Notes under the pieces: generated by a model
Told to the model about the DNA's origin: nothing
What the model saw: only the letters and a program-made list of their open reading frames with translations
The model's database searches: none
Assembly (NCBI GenBank): GCA_964036315.1
Contig: OZ038480.1
Location: forward strand, 9,352,703-9,416,702
Source of the DNA: Acanthosepion esculentum
Taxonomy: Eukaryota > Mollusca > Cephalopoda > Sepiida > Sepiidae
DNA: 64,000 nucleotides
Direction of reading: 5' to 3'
Shown: one piece after another, positions 34,027-43,929 of the stretch
Position numbering within the stretch: position 1 is the stretch's first letter
How the letters are laid out: each line of letters starts with the position of its first letter
Position numbers and translations under genes: made by a program

Positions 34027-34605
34027 ATATATATTTCTGAGATGAGGTATTATGTACACTATTTACATTAGTCGGACTATTGTCCTCATCTTTGTTGCCA
34101 TATTTATTACAACGTTTCGGCCTTTCAGTATCTGTCTATATTTCTGAGATGAGGTATTACGTACACTATTTACATTATTCGGACTATTGTCCTCATCTTT
34201 GTCGCCATATTTATTACAACGTTTCGGCCTTTCAGTATCTGTCTATATTTCTGAGATGAGGTATTATGTACACTATTTACATTATTCGGACTATTGTCCT
34301 CATCTTTGTTGCCATATTTATTACAACGTTTCGGCCTTTCAGTATCTGTCTATATTTCTGAGATGAGGTATTATGTACACTATTTACATTATTCGGACTA
34401 TTGTCCTCATCTTTGTCGCCATATTTATTACAACGTTTCGGCCTTTCAGTATCTGTCTATATTTCTGAGATGAGGTATTATGTACACTATTTACATTATT
34501 CGGACTATTGTCCTCATCTTTGTCGCCATATTTATTACAACGTTTCGGACGTTGTACGCTCCAGCTTTATCCGGTGGTTGGAATGTCGAACTGAACCCTT
34601 TATAT
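34027..34605 (-). repeat. SINE-1 tail array, five units of 108 bp
   Basis: Five tandem copies of the SINE-1 tail, with 'tttctgagatgagg' landmarks at about 34034, 34141, 34248, 34354 and 34462. Each unit also has 'cattattcggactattgtcctcatcttt', 'catatttattacaacgtttcgg' and 'cagtatctgtctata' (given in parts). The array ends in a short SINE-1 body stub (34560-34605). Confidence 0.92.
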
Positions 34606-34616
34606 TTAAATTCATA

Positions 34617-35048
34617 CACAGATGTCCTCAAGGACACCATCTCACAGTGGATAACGGCGTTATTTAGTTCCAGTGACAGGGCCCAAAGAGTGTGAGTTCA
34701 ATACACATTTAAGGCAGTGGATAACTTGGAGAGGGGAATTAACAGGAGATAACTGATAATTGGCACCCATTAAACATGGCACGTGGAACAGGAACAGTCT
34801 ACCCCAGTGAGCGAAATAAAGGGTTCAGTTCGACATTCCACCCACCTGAATGCCAGAGCATTCAACGGCCGAAACGTTGTAATAAATATGGCGACAAAGA
34901 TGAGGAAAATAGTCCGAATAATGTAAATAGTGTACATAATACCTCATCTCAGAAATATAGACAGCTACTAAAGAAGGCCGGAGCGTACAACGGCCGAAAC
35001 GTTGTAATAAATATGGCGACAATGATGCGGACGATAGAATAATGTAAA
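34617..35048 (+). mobile_element. SINE-1 copy (plus) with two tail units
   Basis: Head 'gatgtcctcaaggacacc', A-box-like 'ctcacagtggataacgg', B-box-like 'gagttcaatacac', body and two tails. The second tail restarts at 'aagaaggccggagcgtac'. Head-on with the minus array at 34605, forming a large inverted structure. Confidence 0.88.
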
Positions 35049-35224
35049 TGAAGTTTTCACTGTTAAAAATAAAGTGAATTTGATTTCCAAAGAAAAAAGA
35101 ACTGATTACAAGTTCTGTTGGATGATTAATCGACGCAGACAGAATTGCAAATGGTTCATAAAGTTGATATCACGTGATAAAATTCTATCACTCAATATTT
35201 TTAAACTTCTTGCAAAGTTTGGTG

Positions 35225-35375
35225 AAAATGGGTTCCACATTAATTTCCAGATGACAGCGTCACACTATCTGTGTTCCATCTTATATCATTTATGCCCAAA
35301 ATAATTTTTAATGGAAGATTGTCACTGGAGATGATAAGTGGGTTCCCTATGAAAATCCAAAAACTTAATTTCACT
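35225..35375 (+). pseudogene. Mariner-type transposase fragment
   Basis: A short segment reads 'IVTGDDKWVPYENPK' (about 35317-35360), matching the first catalytic Asp block of mariner transposases (TGDE/DKWV-Y). The preceding 60 bp resemble the upstream 'LDIC..' block in a different frame. A stop follows directly. No terminal repeats are seen, so this is an isolated relic. Confidence 0.65.
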
Positions 35376-35892
35376 ACCTCACCGTATAAAAATATTTAAA
35401 AAATTCTAAATCTTGCCTCCAAAACTATGAACGAGAATGTCTTGAAAAATATAAATTTTGTCATCAACAATTTAATACAAAAAGCTAAATTAATCTCCTC
35501 ATCTAAAACAATTTTCTTAAGGAATTCAGTAATATAAAACGAAAACTCTTAATAACGATGGCTTTCTTAATTATATTGTCGACAATCGAATGAGAAAATC
35601 ATGAATGCCCCCAGAACTACTTGCAGCATAAACAGGAAAATCAAATCATTTTAGAAAGAAATTTATTGATCTTTATTTTAGTGTGATATGAAAGACTGAT
35701 TTACGAATTACTGACGCCTAATGAAAGTAAAATAGCAGATCATTTGCCCAGATAAGGGAAAACGTGAAATGGCAATCGGCAGAAGAGGAAATCGGAAAAG
35801 TCAGACCATTGAATAAAATTGTCATCGGAACATAGTGCATAACAGAAAGTAGCAAAAGGTATAATTGAAGGACGTGCTGGAGGTCTAGGTAA

Positions 35893-36640
35893 GGCGATTT
35901 GATCCATTTACGCCGTCTATGCTAACTGTCGCAGGATGTCGGTCAGGTGACACCTGTCGCTCGTGTTTTCCCTTATCTGGTCGAATGATCAATTCCAAGA
36001 AGTTTTGATCCCTTTAAGCCGATAATGCTAACAGTCGCAGGATTTCTGTTAGGTGACACCTGTCGCTCATGTTTTCCATTATCTAGGTGAATCATCAATT
36101 CCAAAGAGTTTTGATCCCTTTAAGCCGATAATGCTAACAGTCGCAGGATGTCGGTCAGGTGACACCTGTCGCTCGTGTCTTCCCTTTTCTAGAGGAATGA
36201 TCAATTCCAATGAGTTTTTATCCATTTACGCCGTTTATGCTTAAAGTCGCAGGATGTCTGTCAGGTGACACCTGTCGTTCATGTCTTCCCTTATCTGGAC
36301 GAATGATCAATTCCTAGGAGTTTTGATCCCTTTAAGCCGATAATGCTAACAGTCGCAGGATGTTGCTCAGGTGACACATGTCGCTCATGTTTTCCCTTAT
36401 CTGGGTGAGAAATCAATTCCAAGAAGTTTTTATCTTTTTTTCGCCGTATATGCTAAAGGTCGCAGGATGTCCATCAGGTGACACCTGTCACTCATTTCTT
36501 CTCTTATCTGGGCGAGAAATCAATTCCAAGGAGTTTTGATCCCTTTACGCCGTTTATGCTAACAGTCGCAGGATATCTGTCAGGTGACACGTGTCGCTCA
36601 TGTCTTCCCTTTTCTGCGTTAATGATCAATTCTAATGTTA
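35893..36640. repeat. 106-bp satellite, seven copies
   Basis: Landmark 'gtcgcagg' at 35928, 36034, 36140, 36246, 36352, 36459 and 36565 gives a strict 106-bp period. Unit words: 'caggtgacacctgtcgctc', 'cccttatctgg', 'aatgatcaattccaa', 'gttttgatccctttaagcc'. The core holds CAGGTGACACCTG, an imperfect palindrome. Confidence 0.95.
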
Positions 36641-36837
36641 ATGCAAAATTTCAGTGTTGATGAAAATCTAAACGAAAGATGAACAAAAATAAAATAGCAA
36701 ATGTACGTGAAAGTTTTATAAAATACAGATGAAAACAATTGATATTTTTAGACGAATTCTATAAAGAAGACTATTTTAAAACGATTATGGATTTTTGTTT
36801 GATATCCGAAAGCAAGTTGAATCATAATAAAAAAACA

Positions 36838-36960
36838 GCAAGCCAACAAACATTGCAAACAGCCAGCCAGCAAACTTTGCAAACAGGAAGCCAGAAAACG
36901 CTGCAAACAGCAAGCCAGAAAACGCTGCACACAGCAAGCCAGTGGACGCTGAACAAGCAA
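36838..36960 (+). repeat. 24-bp tandem repeat, five copies
   Basis: Units of 'gccagcaaactttgcaaacag' type, in frame in an 88-codon open frame (36739-37005) that reads as an 8-residue ASQQTLQT repeat. I would not call it a gene: it has a short non-repetitive flank and no other support. Confidence 0.85.
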
Positions 36961-37097
36961 ACTGAGAAATGTGGTCATTTCAGATATCTGTTTTGTCGAA
37001 GATAATCAGACTAAAGGGATTGGAATCCTGCCTGTGGTTGACAGACATGTAATCTATATATGTCTTTACGTCATTAGGTGAACATCATTGTGGTTTG

Positions 37098-38297
37098 ATT
37101 TGGTTTGGTTTGGTTTTGGTTTACGGCATATCAACCTCAGTGGGTCATTTAATGCCGACAACTTTTTTTTTCTGGTAATATTTTTGTTTTGTCAAAAATC
37201 TATTTCTGTTAATACTTTTCCCTCAGAAATGTATAGCTGATAATATTATTTTTTCAAAACCGTATAGCTGGTAATATTATTTTCCAAAAACATATAGCTG
37301 GTAATGTTATTTTTCAAAAACGTATAGCTGGTAATTTTTTTTTTTTCTTCAAAAATTTATTTCTGGTAATAATTGTTTACAAAGTATTTCCGGTATTAAA
37401 ACTTATTTTTACACTTTTATAATGCCTTTTACCTCAGTTTCTGGGTTAAGTATTTGCTCATAGCTTGGACCCTAACAGATGCTACCACCACGGGTCAGGT
37501 TGGACCGGCGAACACCAGCAATTAAGAGGAGGTTCCACGCTCCCTTAAGCCTACTGATCAGAGGCCTTGCTCTTGGACCTAGTTTAATATCTTATCCTGG
37601 ACGTGGATGTATTTTATCGTCATACCCAGGACGCCCCATTGGTGGAATGGCGTCTTACCCCTCTGCATAGATGCAGTCGGCGTATTCTACAGCCCCAGCC
37701 GATAGAGCCGCATCATTTCAGTTTGAACTTGACTAAGCTAAGCATCTCCTTATGGTGGAATGATTAGGAAGCTAGATGAGTTGATTGTTACTTCTAAACC
37801 GTGTTTTCTCATCACTGGATGCTCCACCCATTTGGCCATGTGCTAAACTCATCAAAGAATAACTACATTAAATAATAAATCTGACGTCATTCCATTGCTT
37901 GAAAGTGGATTTAAGAGAACAACATTCTGCTTTAACATAATCTTGAAGTTGCTATTTTTCCTGAGGTGTTGGATGATGAATAGAAGACAACGGATATTGC
38001 TTTGACCAACATTTCTAATTACCTCTCCGTGTGAAGCTTGTAGTATTCTCCATCGAAAAGTATGGTTGGTCATTCAACATTTATTTACTACACAGGCCAC
38101 AATGTGTGTTGGGCCAGGAATACGCCGATGGCCTCTCCATGTAGAGAGGTAAACCTCCCAAAAAGGAGCTACCTCATTAGTGATATCTGCCATTTTGGCT
38201 TCTGTGCTAACATAGTTACTCAGTAATTATTTTTAAAACTGACAGAATTCGGCATTAAGTAACCTGAAAAACTGATACGCCAAAACCAAACCAAACG
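37098..38297. mobile_element. Non-autonomous DNA element with long inverted ends (copy A)
   Basis: About 1.2 kb. The left end 'tttggtttggttttgg' followed by 'cggcatatcaacctcag' and 'catttaatgccga' is repeated in reverse complement at 38245-38297 ('cattaagtaacctg', 'gatacgccaaaaccaaac'), giving inverted ends of about 50 bp. Inside are a 24-28 bp array ('tatagctggtaatattatt', 37200-37380), the block 'gaggccttgct', and a degenerate SINE-2-like segment (37738-37857). No transposase. The superfamily is not clear to me. Confidence 0.65.
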
Positions 38298-38524
38298 AAA
38301 GCAAAGACACTACACTAGCATAAGCTGGGCTTACTGAAATATAACTGTGACCGTTTTCCATGACTAAATATTTACATAAAAAGAATTGATTTTTATAACT
38401 TTCTTGACAGAACGAAATGTTTAATCGAAATGGAAACGTATTTGAAATTCAGTGGTTTGAGATGAATGATTATCCTTCCTAGTACTGTTCGCTCAGTTAA
38501 TCTTATTGTATATTCACTGTTAAA

Positions 38525-38580
38525 ACAAAACATTTCGGACGATCAAATATTCAACCTTCGTCATTCTTAAAGGAAATTGA
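38525..38580 (-). repeat. Penelope-type end fragment
   Basis: On minus: 'gacgaaggttgaatatttg', then 'atcgtccgaaatgttttg'. The pattern GACGAAGG-stem-CCGAAA resembles a decayed hammerhead-like core as found at the ends of Penelope-like elements. Too short for a firm call. Confidence 0.35.
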
Positions 38581-38694
38581 TAAAACTGTCTTGAATTTTA
38601 TTTACAGTGAATGACAAAACAATCTAAAAGTGAAGAAAATTCGAACGAGCTTAAAAGTAAATTCATGTGAATTGTTTTAAATCGAGTAGCATGA

Positions 38695-39327
38695 ATGTCG
38701 ATCACCATTCACATAAATTACTTCGCTCTGAACAGAAGATCAAAGAAGATTTTCTTGTTTATTGAAAAAAGAAAGTCTGAAGAATGTAACTATAAACATT
38801 TTTTTTTCTATCCTCTGCCAGCTGCAACGATGGAGAAAGCATTACCTCGAACCATCGCCAGTGAGACACGCTGCAAGAGCCACTCCGTTTCGCGGGGCTC
38901 GTCCCTTAATCGAGACGCAATTGCGCCAATCCTCCGAAGGAACGCCATCGAACGAGGGCCAATAACCCCTGAAGTCTCCACAGGAGTAAAAAAAAATCTA
39001 TTAGCAAGAGAAGAATATTTAAGTATTGTTTTCATCTCTGCATCTCGGGCGACGAACCCCGGCTCAACCGCGGACCTGATCAAATTACCGATCGAAAATG
39101 TATCCGCACAGGTCGCATCCCGAATCAACATTTTAAAAAGGGAAAATGGTAATGCCATCCGGTCGCTTTCTATCACCACGGTTGAGGCCTACGGGTTCGA
39201 TTTGGGAAGGGAACCCAGCTGCATCCAAACCTCTTCTGATGATGTCGTTTATTCCTTCATGCCGTGGAAAGCGACCGGCACTACGACCACAGCAGAGAGG
39301 ATGCAAACCAAACTCATCTTAATCTAA
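38695..39327 (+). CDS. Unexplained 210-codon open frame (hypothetical, possibly an exon)
   Basis: The longest uninterrupted frame that I cannot attribute to a repeat. The 5' part (to about 38800) is AT-rich like the flanks; from about 38820 composition becomes clearly more GC- and CpG-rich. Just at that point a pyrimidine tract ends in 'ctctgccag', which could be a 3' splice site, with ATG at 38830. The predicted segment from that ATG is 166 residues, Ser/Arg/Ala-rich, soluble, with no motif or membrane segment that I recognise. A 124-codon frame on the opposite strand overlaps it, so coding on either strand is unproven. Alternatives: an unrecognised repeat or an old pseudogene. Confidence 0.3.
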   Translation: MSITIHINYFALNRRSKKIFLFIEKRKSEECNYKHFFFYPLPAATMEKALPRTIASETRCKSHSVSRGSSLNRDAIAPILRRNAIERGPITPEVSTGVKKNLLAREEYLSIVFISASRATNPGSTADLIKLPIENVSAQVASRINILKRENGNAIRSLSITTVEAYGFDLGREPSCIQTSSDDVVYSFMPWKATGTTTTAERMQTKLILI

Positions 39328-39329
39328 TT

Positions 39330-41650
39330 CGGTATTCACGTTTTCAATGCACTTCAGTTGTTTGTTTATTTTTTTTTTGTTTTGTGCCATGCTACCACAG
39401 TCTGCGTTAATATCGAATTTTGAGCAGTCATTAAGATTCGAACTGACAACTCAATTTTAATGGCTAACCAGACTATATGTTTTAGTTCTGAACATTTAAA
39501 TTAAGTTACCGAAGGAAAAAGTCAAGACAATCAGCTTAAAAAGACAATTTGTATTGTACATTATGTGACCTTTTCTCATTAGTAACAATAGTAAATATTT
39601 TAGAAACGATCTATTTAGGTAACCGTTAATATAACTGATAGGATTTATTACACAAATATATTCATTCTCATCCCCTGTAACAGAATGAACTCTTTCAGCT
39701 GAGGACAAATATAACAATAATTACGATAATTCCCCATGTATAATACGCTTTATCCATAATATGCATACCTAAAATTGCGCTTAAAGTGTGGGAAAATGCT
39801 TCTACTCATGTATAATACGCACCCCTTGTTTGATAATGAAACCCTATAAATTATACCTCCCCAATTTCATTACGGTCAGCGTTTCCTGCTCTTATTTAAA
39901 AATAAAGCGAACGTTTGGGTTACCGCCCTCCAATCACAGTTAAATAAAGTTAGTGAGACAAAGAAGAAGAACAATTAGCAGCTTGATCTCCAAAGAGTAT
40001 CTTACAAACGGATTCTTTTATTTTTTTTTCCTGATCGGTGTTTACGCTGGAATGATTTCATTTTAAACTTGCCTCACTTCGTTTTTATCCTTTATCCGCC
40101 CACATATCTACACAAATTCATGCCATGTCGGTTTTTTCCACTGTTTTACTTTTTACCACCGCGGTATAGATTTTAATGATCTTTGCCATCTTGATGTCAT
40201 GTTCAGCCTATAAACGCTGAAAAAATATCCAATTAATTTCATTGATTAATCAACGATACTATTCCTTCTGCCAGTTACATTGGTTCTTTTTACAGCGCCC
40301 TTGGCAATCAGGAGCTTCATCCACCTTTTACAATCGAAAGATAATAACACAGTGAAATCTCCGTTTGAGGCGGGGAAAAGTTAACGTTTCGAAAAGCTCC
40401 TGTTATAATGTCTCGCTCGTCATATGATATTCATTTCGTCACCTATTTGATCAGAGTGGAGTTCCTTCTGATTGGCTGATCAATTTACTGCTGCATTTCA
40501 CTGTGCCGCGTTGGAGATATGAAGGAAATGCCGTCAGAAGGGAGATCAGTACGAAAGTTTTCTTACAAAAGGTCATTGTTACATATGCCAATAAAATGGA
40601 ATATTCCGAGTTCTGTCTTTAAGATGCTAGTTGTAAGAAACCATTAAAATCACAAATGCAAAGGTTACACAATATTAAATATATAAAAAGAATGTTAACA
40701 ATTTCGCAAATAAATCTTGTGGAGAAACAAACAAAGATAAAGTTACTGGTTTGAATCTTGATTTTGCATGGATTTTATATAAAAATATAAAGGTTCCTTT
40801 ATGTCTTTTCTTTTCTAAGCTCTGCATTGATACACTATCCAAAATGGCGTAAAACGAAAATGGAATAAACATTGATTCATATAGGTACTTTTAAGCGTTC
40901 CAACATCTACAAAATATCTTTATTTACTGTCTGCCTTTACCAATAATAGTATGCATGATTTTCACGCAATTTTCAATGAACCAGTTCTTTTTAGGTACCT
41001 AAAGAATTCTCAAAATCTGACGGAATGCCACAAAATGTTTAAATTTAAATAAAGTTTTTTTTTTCTCCAGACATTGTAGCACTGACAATCATAGCCATGC
41101 CTCGCGTTTAATTAATTTTGGATCTGGGAACGCCCCAAAATGTTTGCATATAAATTAATAGTCATTGCTTATTAACTTTTCACCATTTTGCTTTATGCAA
41201 AGTTTCAGAAGAATTATCTAGTTTAGAAGAGTGGGGATAATTTAATATAGATTTTTTATTAAATTAAAAATCACTTTTAATGTAAATAGGTTGAATCCTG
41301 GGTATGATTTTTGAGAATATTCTGTTAAATTCAATTACCATATTTGGCAGTATCCACTGACATGTCATCGACCTTGGCTTGAACTTATTTATGATTTGTA
41401 AAAAAAAATCTTCTTAAAATATTATCTTTATTTTGATTATGATTTCATTTGTCAACCATTCGATGGATTCTCCCATAATTAGTATAGAACCATGCTTATC
41501 TTATGATGTACATTGCTGTTTTTATGGAATTGTTATTTAGTAAGGTAAAGTTGTTGCCTTTAATGAAACTGCATTCGGTTTTAGAAAATTGCAAATGGCT
41601 GTTATCGGAGTAATGTCACTTCTGCCTCAATTATGACTTTCATCCTATAA
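39330..41650. other. No gene recognised
   Basis: Mostly unique AT-rich DNA. 39735-39830 contains two copies of 'catgtataatacgc', suggestive of a short MITE. A 'gattggctgat' CCAAT-like word at about 40470 is noted without further support. Confidence 0.45.
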
Positions 41651-41654
41651 AATT

Positions 41655-41715
41655 ATTCAATATCTGTCTATATTTTGTGAGATGAGGTATTATGTTCATT
41701 ATTTACATTATTCGT
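41655..41715 (-). mobile_element. SINE-1 tail fragment
   Basis: 'atctgtctatattttgtgag', 'atgaggtattatg', 'atttacattattcg': the end of one tail unit on minus, with no head. Confidence 0.8.
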
Positions 41716-41778
41716 ATAGTCGTAAGGGTGTGCGTGCGTGTGCCTCCGCCGAGTAAATATATTATATTTGCTGGTTTT

Positions 41779-41857
<79 letters not shown>
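41779..41857. repeat. (GT)n microsatellite
   Basis: About 78 bp of perfect GT repeats. Cys/Val and His/Thr open frames over it are artefacts. Confidence 0.98.
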
Positions 41858-41859
<2 letters not shown>

Positions 41860-41867
41860 ATCTCAAT

Positions 41868-42545
41868 TACTCTACCCTGACTCTTGGCGCATGGAAAGTT
41901 AGAATGTTCCTCGATGTTCCAGATGGCGCAAGATCTGAAAAGAGGACTGCTCACGTCTGCAAAGGGCTTGCACGTTTCAGCATTGATATAGTGGCCCTCA
42001 GTGGAACTAGGATATTAGACGAAAACCAGCTCCGAAACACCGGACGCATCGAGTGTTTTTGGCACTCAGAACATCCCTGGTGCATGCCCACAATTTCTTA
42101 CCCAAAACCATCAACGAGTGCTTGATGTCCTTGCACAATCCTGTACAACATCATTTCAGTCTATCCTTGACTCAGATGAACCTGTGACCCTATCAACAAC
42201 TGAATGATCTCATCTCCTCCGTTACAGCATGGGACAAACTGATCGACCTCGGCGACTTCAAGGACGGAGTGGGGAATGAGGCTGCAGGTTCAGTGATCGA
42301 AAACAGGAGCCATGGAAACTGCAATGACAACGGGTGTCGGCTTCTCGGCACATGTGCAGACCACAAGCTTTTCGTAACTAATACAATCTCCCTGGATTAT
42401 TACATTAACCGGGAGAGAGACAGCACAGGCATTCTCATCACACACACCGTCCTCAGACTGCTGGACAGACAATCGATTGCCCATGTCCAAATTCAACATC
42501 CAAACATGCAGACGTCTAAGCATCAAACAACAAGCGACGAATGAA
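41868..42545 (+). pseudogene. LINE-A apurinic-type endonuclease domain (broken)
   Basis: Non-LTR retrotransposon ORF2 N-terminus, which nicks target DNA. It reads 'LTLGAWKVR' at the start, then 'RTAHVCKGLARFSIDIVALSGTR' (APE-type fold strand and helix), and after a gap 'LISSVTAWDKLIDLGDFKDGVG' (the LGDFN-type catalytic block, here with Lys for Asn) and 'NCNDNGCRLLGTCADHKLFVTNT'. Frames break near 42060 and 42240. This matches a widespread metazoan LINE ORF; I do not fix the clade. Confidence 0.8.
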
Positions 42546-42702
42546 ATTTGATACGTAAAATTGACTGATCCAAACATGGCCAGGGAATACGCGTCATCTG
42601 GCGATGCTAACCTATGCCCCAAAAATCGCAGAAAAGTGAACATCACTTCGGGAGACCATGTACAAAGTTGCAAAAGAAACAATCGGACAGACGAAAAAGC
42701 AC

Positions 42703-43128
42703 CAACAAGACTACAAATCTACAAATCAACCATTCACCCTTGCATGGAGTATTGCTGCCATATATGATCTGGAGCCCCTTCTGTTTGCCTCAGGGTTCTT
42801 GATAGGATGCAAAGACGGATAGGCAACGTGGTTGGTTCTTATCTGTCATCTCGTCTGCAGTTGCTCTCTCACAGACACGACGTTGCCTCGCTCTGTCTTT
42901 TTTACAAATACTTTCACGGTAATTGCTCCGATGAGCTGCTTTCGCTGGTTCCTAGGCCTCATGAATTTAAACGTTCTACGAGGCTGGCATCCCGTTCCCC
43001 ACCTTCACCGTTGAAACTGTTAGATGTAGACGTCTCTTCTACTCCAACAGCTCCATGTCTCGCACATCTCGCCTGTGGAACTCCCTTCCTTATTCCTGAA
43101 AACTTCTCCAGAACGTACATGCTCTACA
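42703..43128 (+). mobile_element. LINE-B RT C-terminal fragment inside LINE-A
   Basis: Reads 'LQIYKSTIHPCMEYCCHI' (42712-42765), then in another frame 'QRRIGNVVGSYLSSRLQLLS', 'ASLCLFYKYFHGNCSDELLSL' and 'HEFKRSTRLASRS', matching the LINE-B copies at 52842 and 50125. It interrupts the LINE-A relic, with LINE-A domains on both sides. Confidence 0.85.
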
Positions 43129-43130
43129 GA

Positions 43131-43925
43131 TGAAACATCAACATTGTAAAGACCAACGTTTTGCTCCAAACACGACCGGAACATCAACCAGCATCTAGAG
43201 CCAAAATCACCATCAACGGACTGGGACTGGAAAATGTTGAACAATTTCCATACCTTGGTAGTGAACGTCGATAACCTAAACAAGGCTGTCCACGCAGCAT
43301 ACTGGAAGATATTGGAAAGAGTCACCGATAGTCGTCGGCTAACACAAATCACCATGCTCATGATCTAACTTGCTGTTGTATTCTCGACTCTCTTGTACGC
43401 CTGTGGGACCCGTGAGACATCCACAAACTTGGAAAAATTCCATCAAATGAAACTTCATCAAATCCTGCGGAACACGTGGCAGGACCGGACCACAAACAAC
43501 GAAGTACTCTTCCGCGCAAAGATGAAGAACTAAAAACTATCAAGACTCTCCGCCGACTTCAATGGGTCGGACACCTTACTGGAATGGCAGACATCCGACT
43601 ACCTAAACAAATCCTCTTCTCAGAGCTCGAATCTGGCCCCACGTCATCGATTGAGTGATCTTATTAATAACGCTTTACTGAGTACAGAAATCGACCCGGT
43701 CAATTGGGAGACGGAAATTGCATAAAGAACCAATTGGAGAAGAGCAGTTTACAAAAAAAAATCATCCTTCAAAATACCAGAAGACAAATAGAAAAGACGA
43801 AGAGAGCACAAAGAAAAGTCAGAGTTCCCCATCCGATGGACCTTCTTACCCCACCACACGGTGGCTGCGGACGCCTCTTCAGATCCAATATTTCACACAG
43901 AAGGGAATGTTGATGAGCACCGCAA
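43131..43925 (+). pseudogene. LINE-A C-terminal part with zinc-finger-like end
   Basis: Continues LINE-A after the LINE-B piece: 'LENVEQFPYLG', 'VVFSTLLYACGTRETSTNLEKFHQ', 'LRNTWQDRTTNNEVLFRAKM', then (shifted) 'IKTLRRLQWVGHLTGMADIRLPKQILFSEL', a basic 'RRQIEKTKRAQRK' stretch, and 'CGRLFRSNISHRR', a decayed C2H2-like finger. The central RT palm with the active-site Asp box is missing between the two LINE-A parts. Confidence 0.8.
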
Positions 43926-43929
43926 CACT

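Noticed and set aside
36739..37005. 88-codon frame with an eight-residue repeat as a possible small repeat protein
   Set aside because: Most of it is a 24-bp tandem repeat, and the remainder shows no domain or regulatory support.
40460..40480. CCAAT-box promoter word 'gattggctgat'
   Set aside because: A single short word without a TATA box, CpG cluster or downstream gene is not evidence for a promoter.
41781..41954. Open frames rich in Cys/Val (plus) and His/Thr (minus)
   Set aside because: They are translations of a perfect (GT)n microsatellite.
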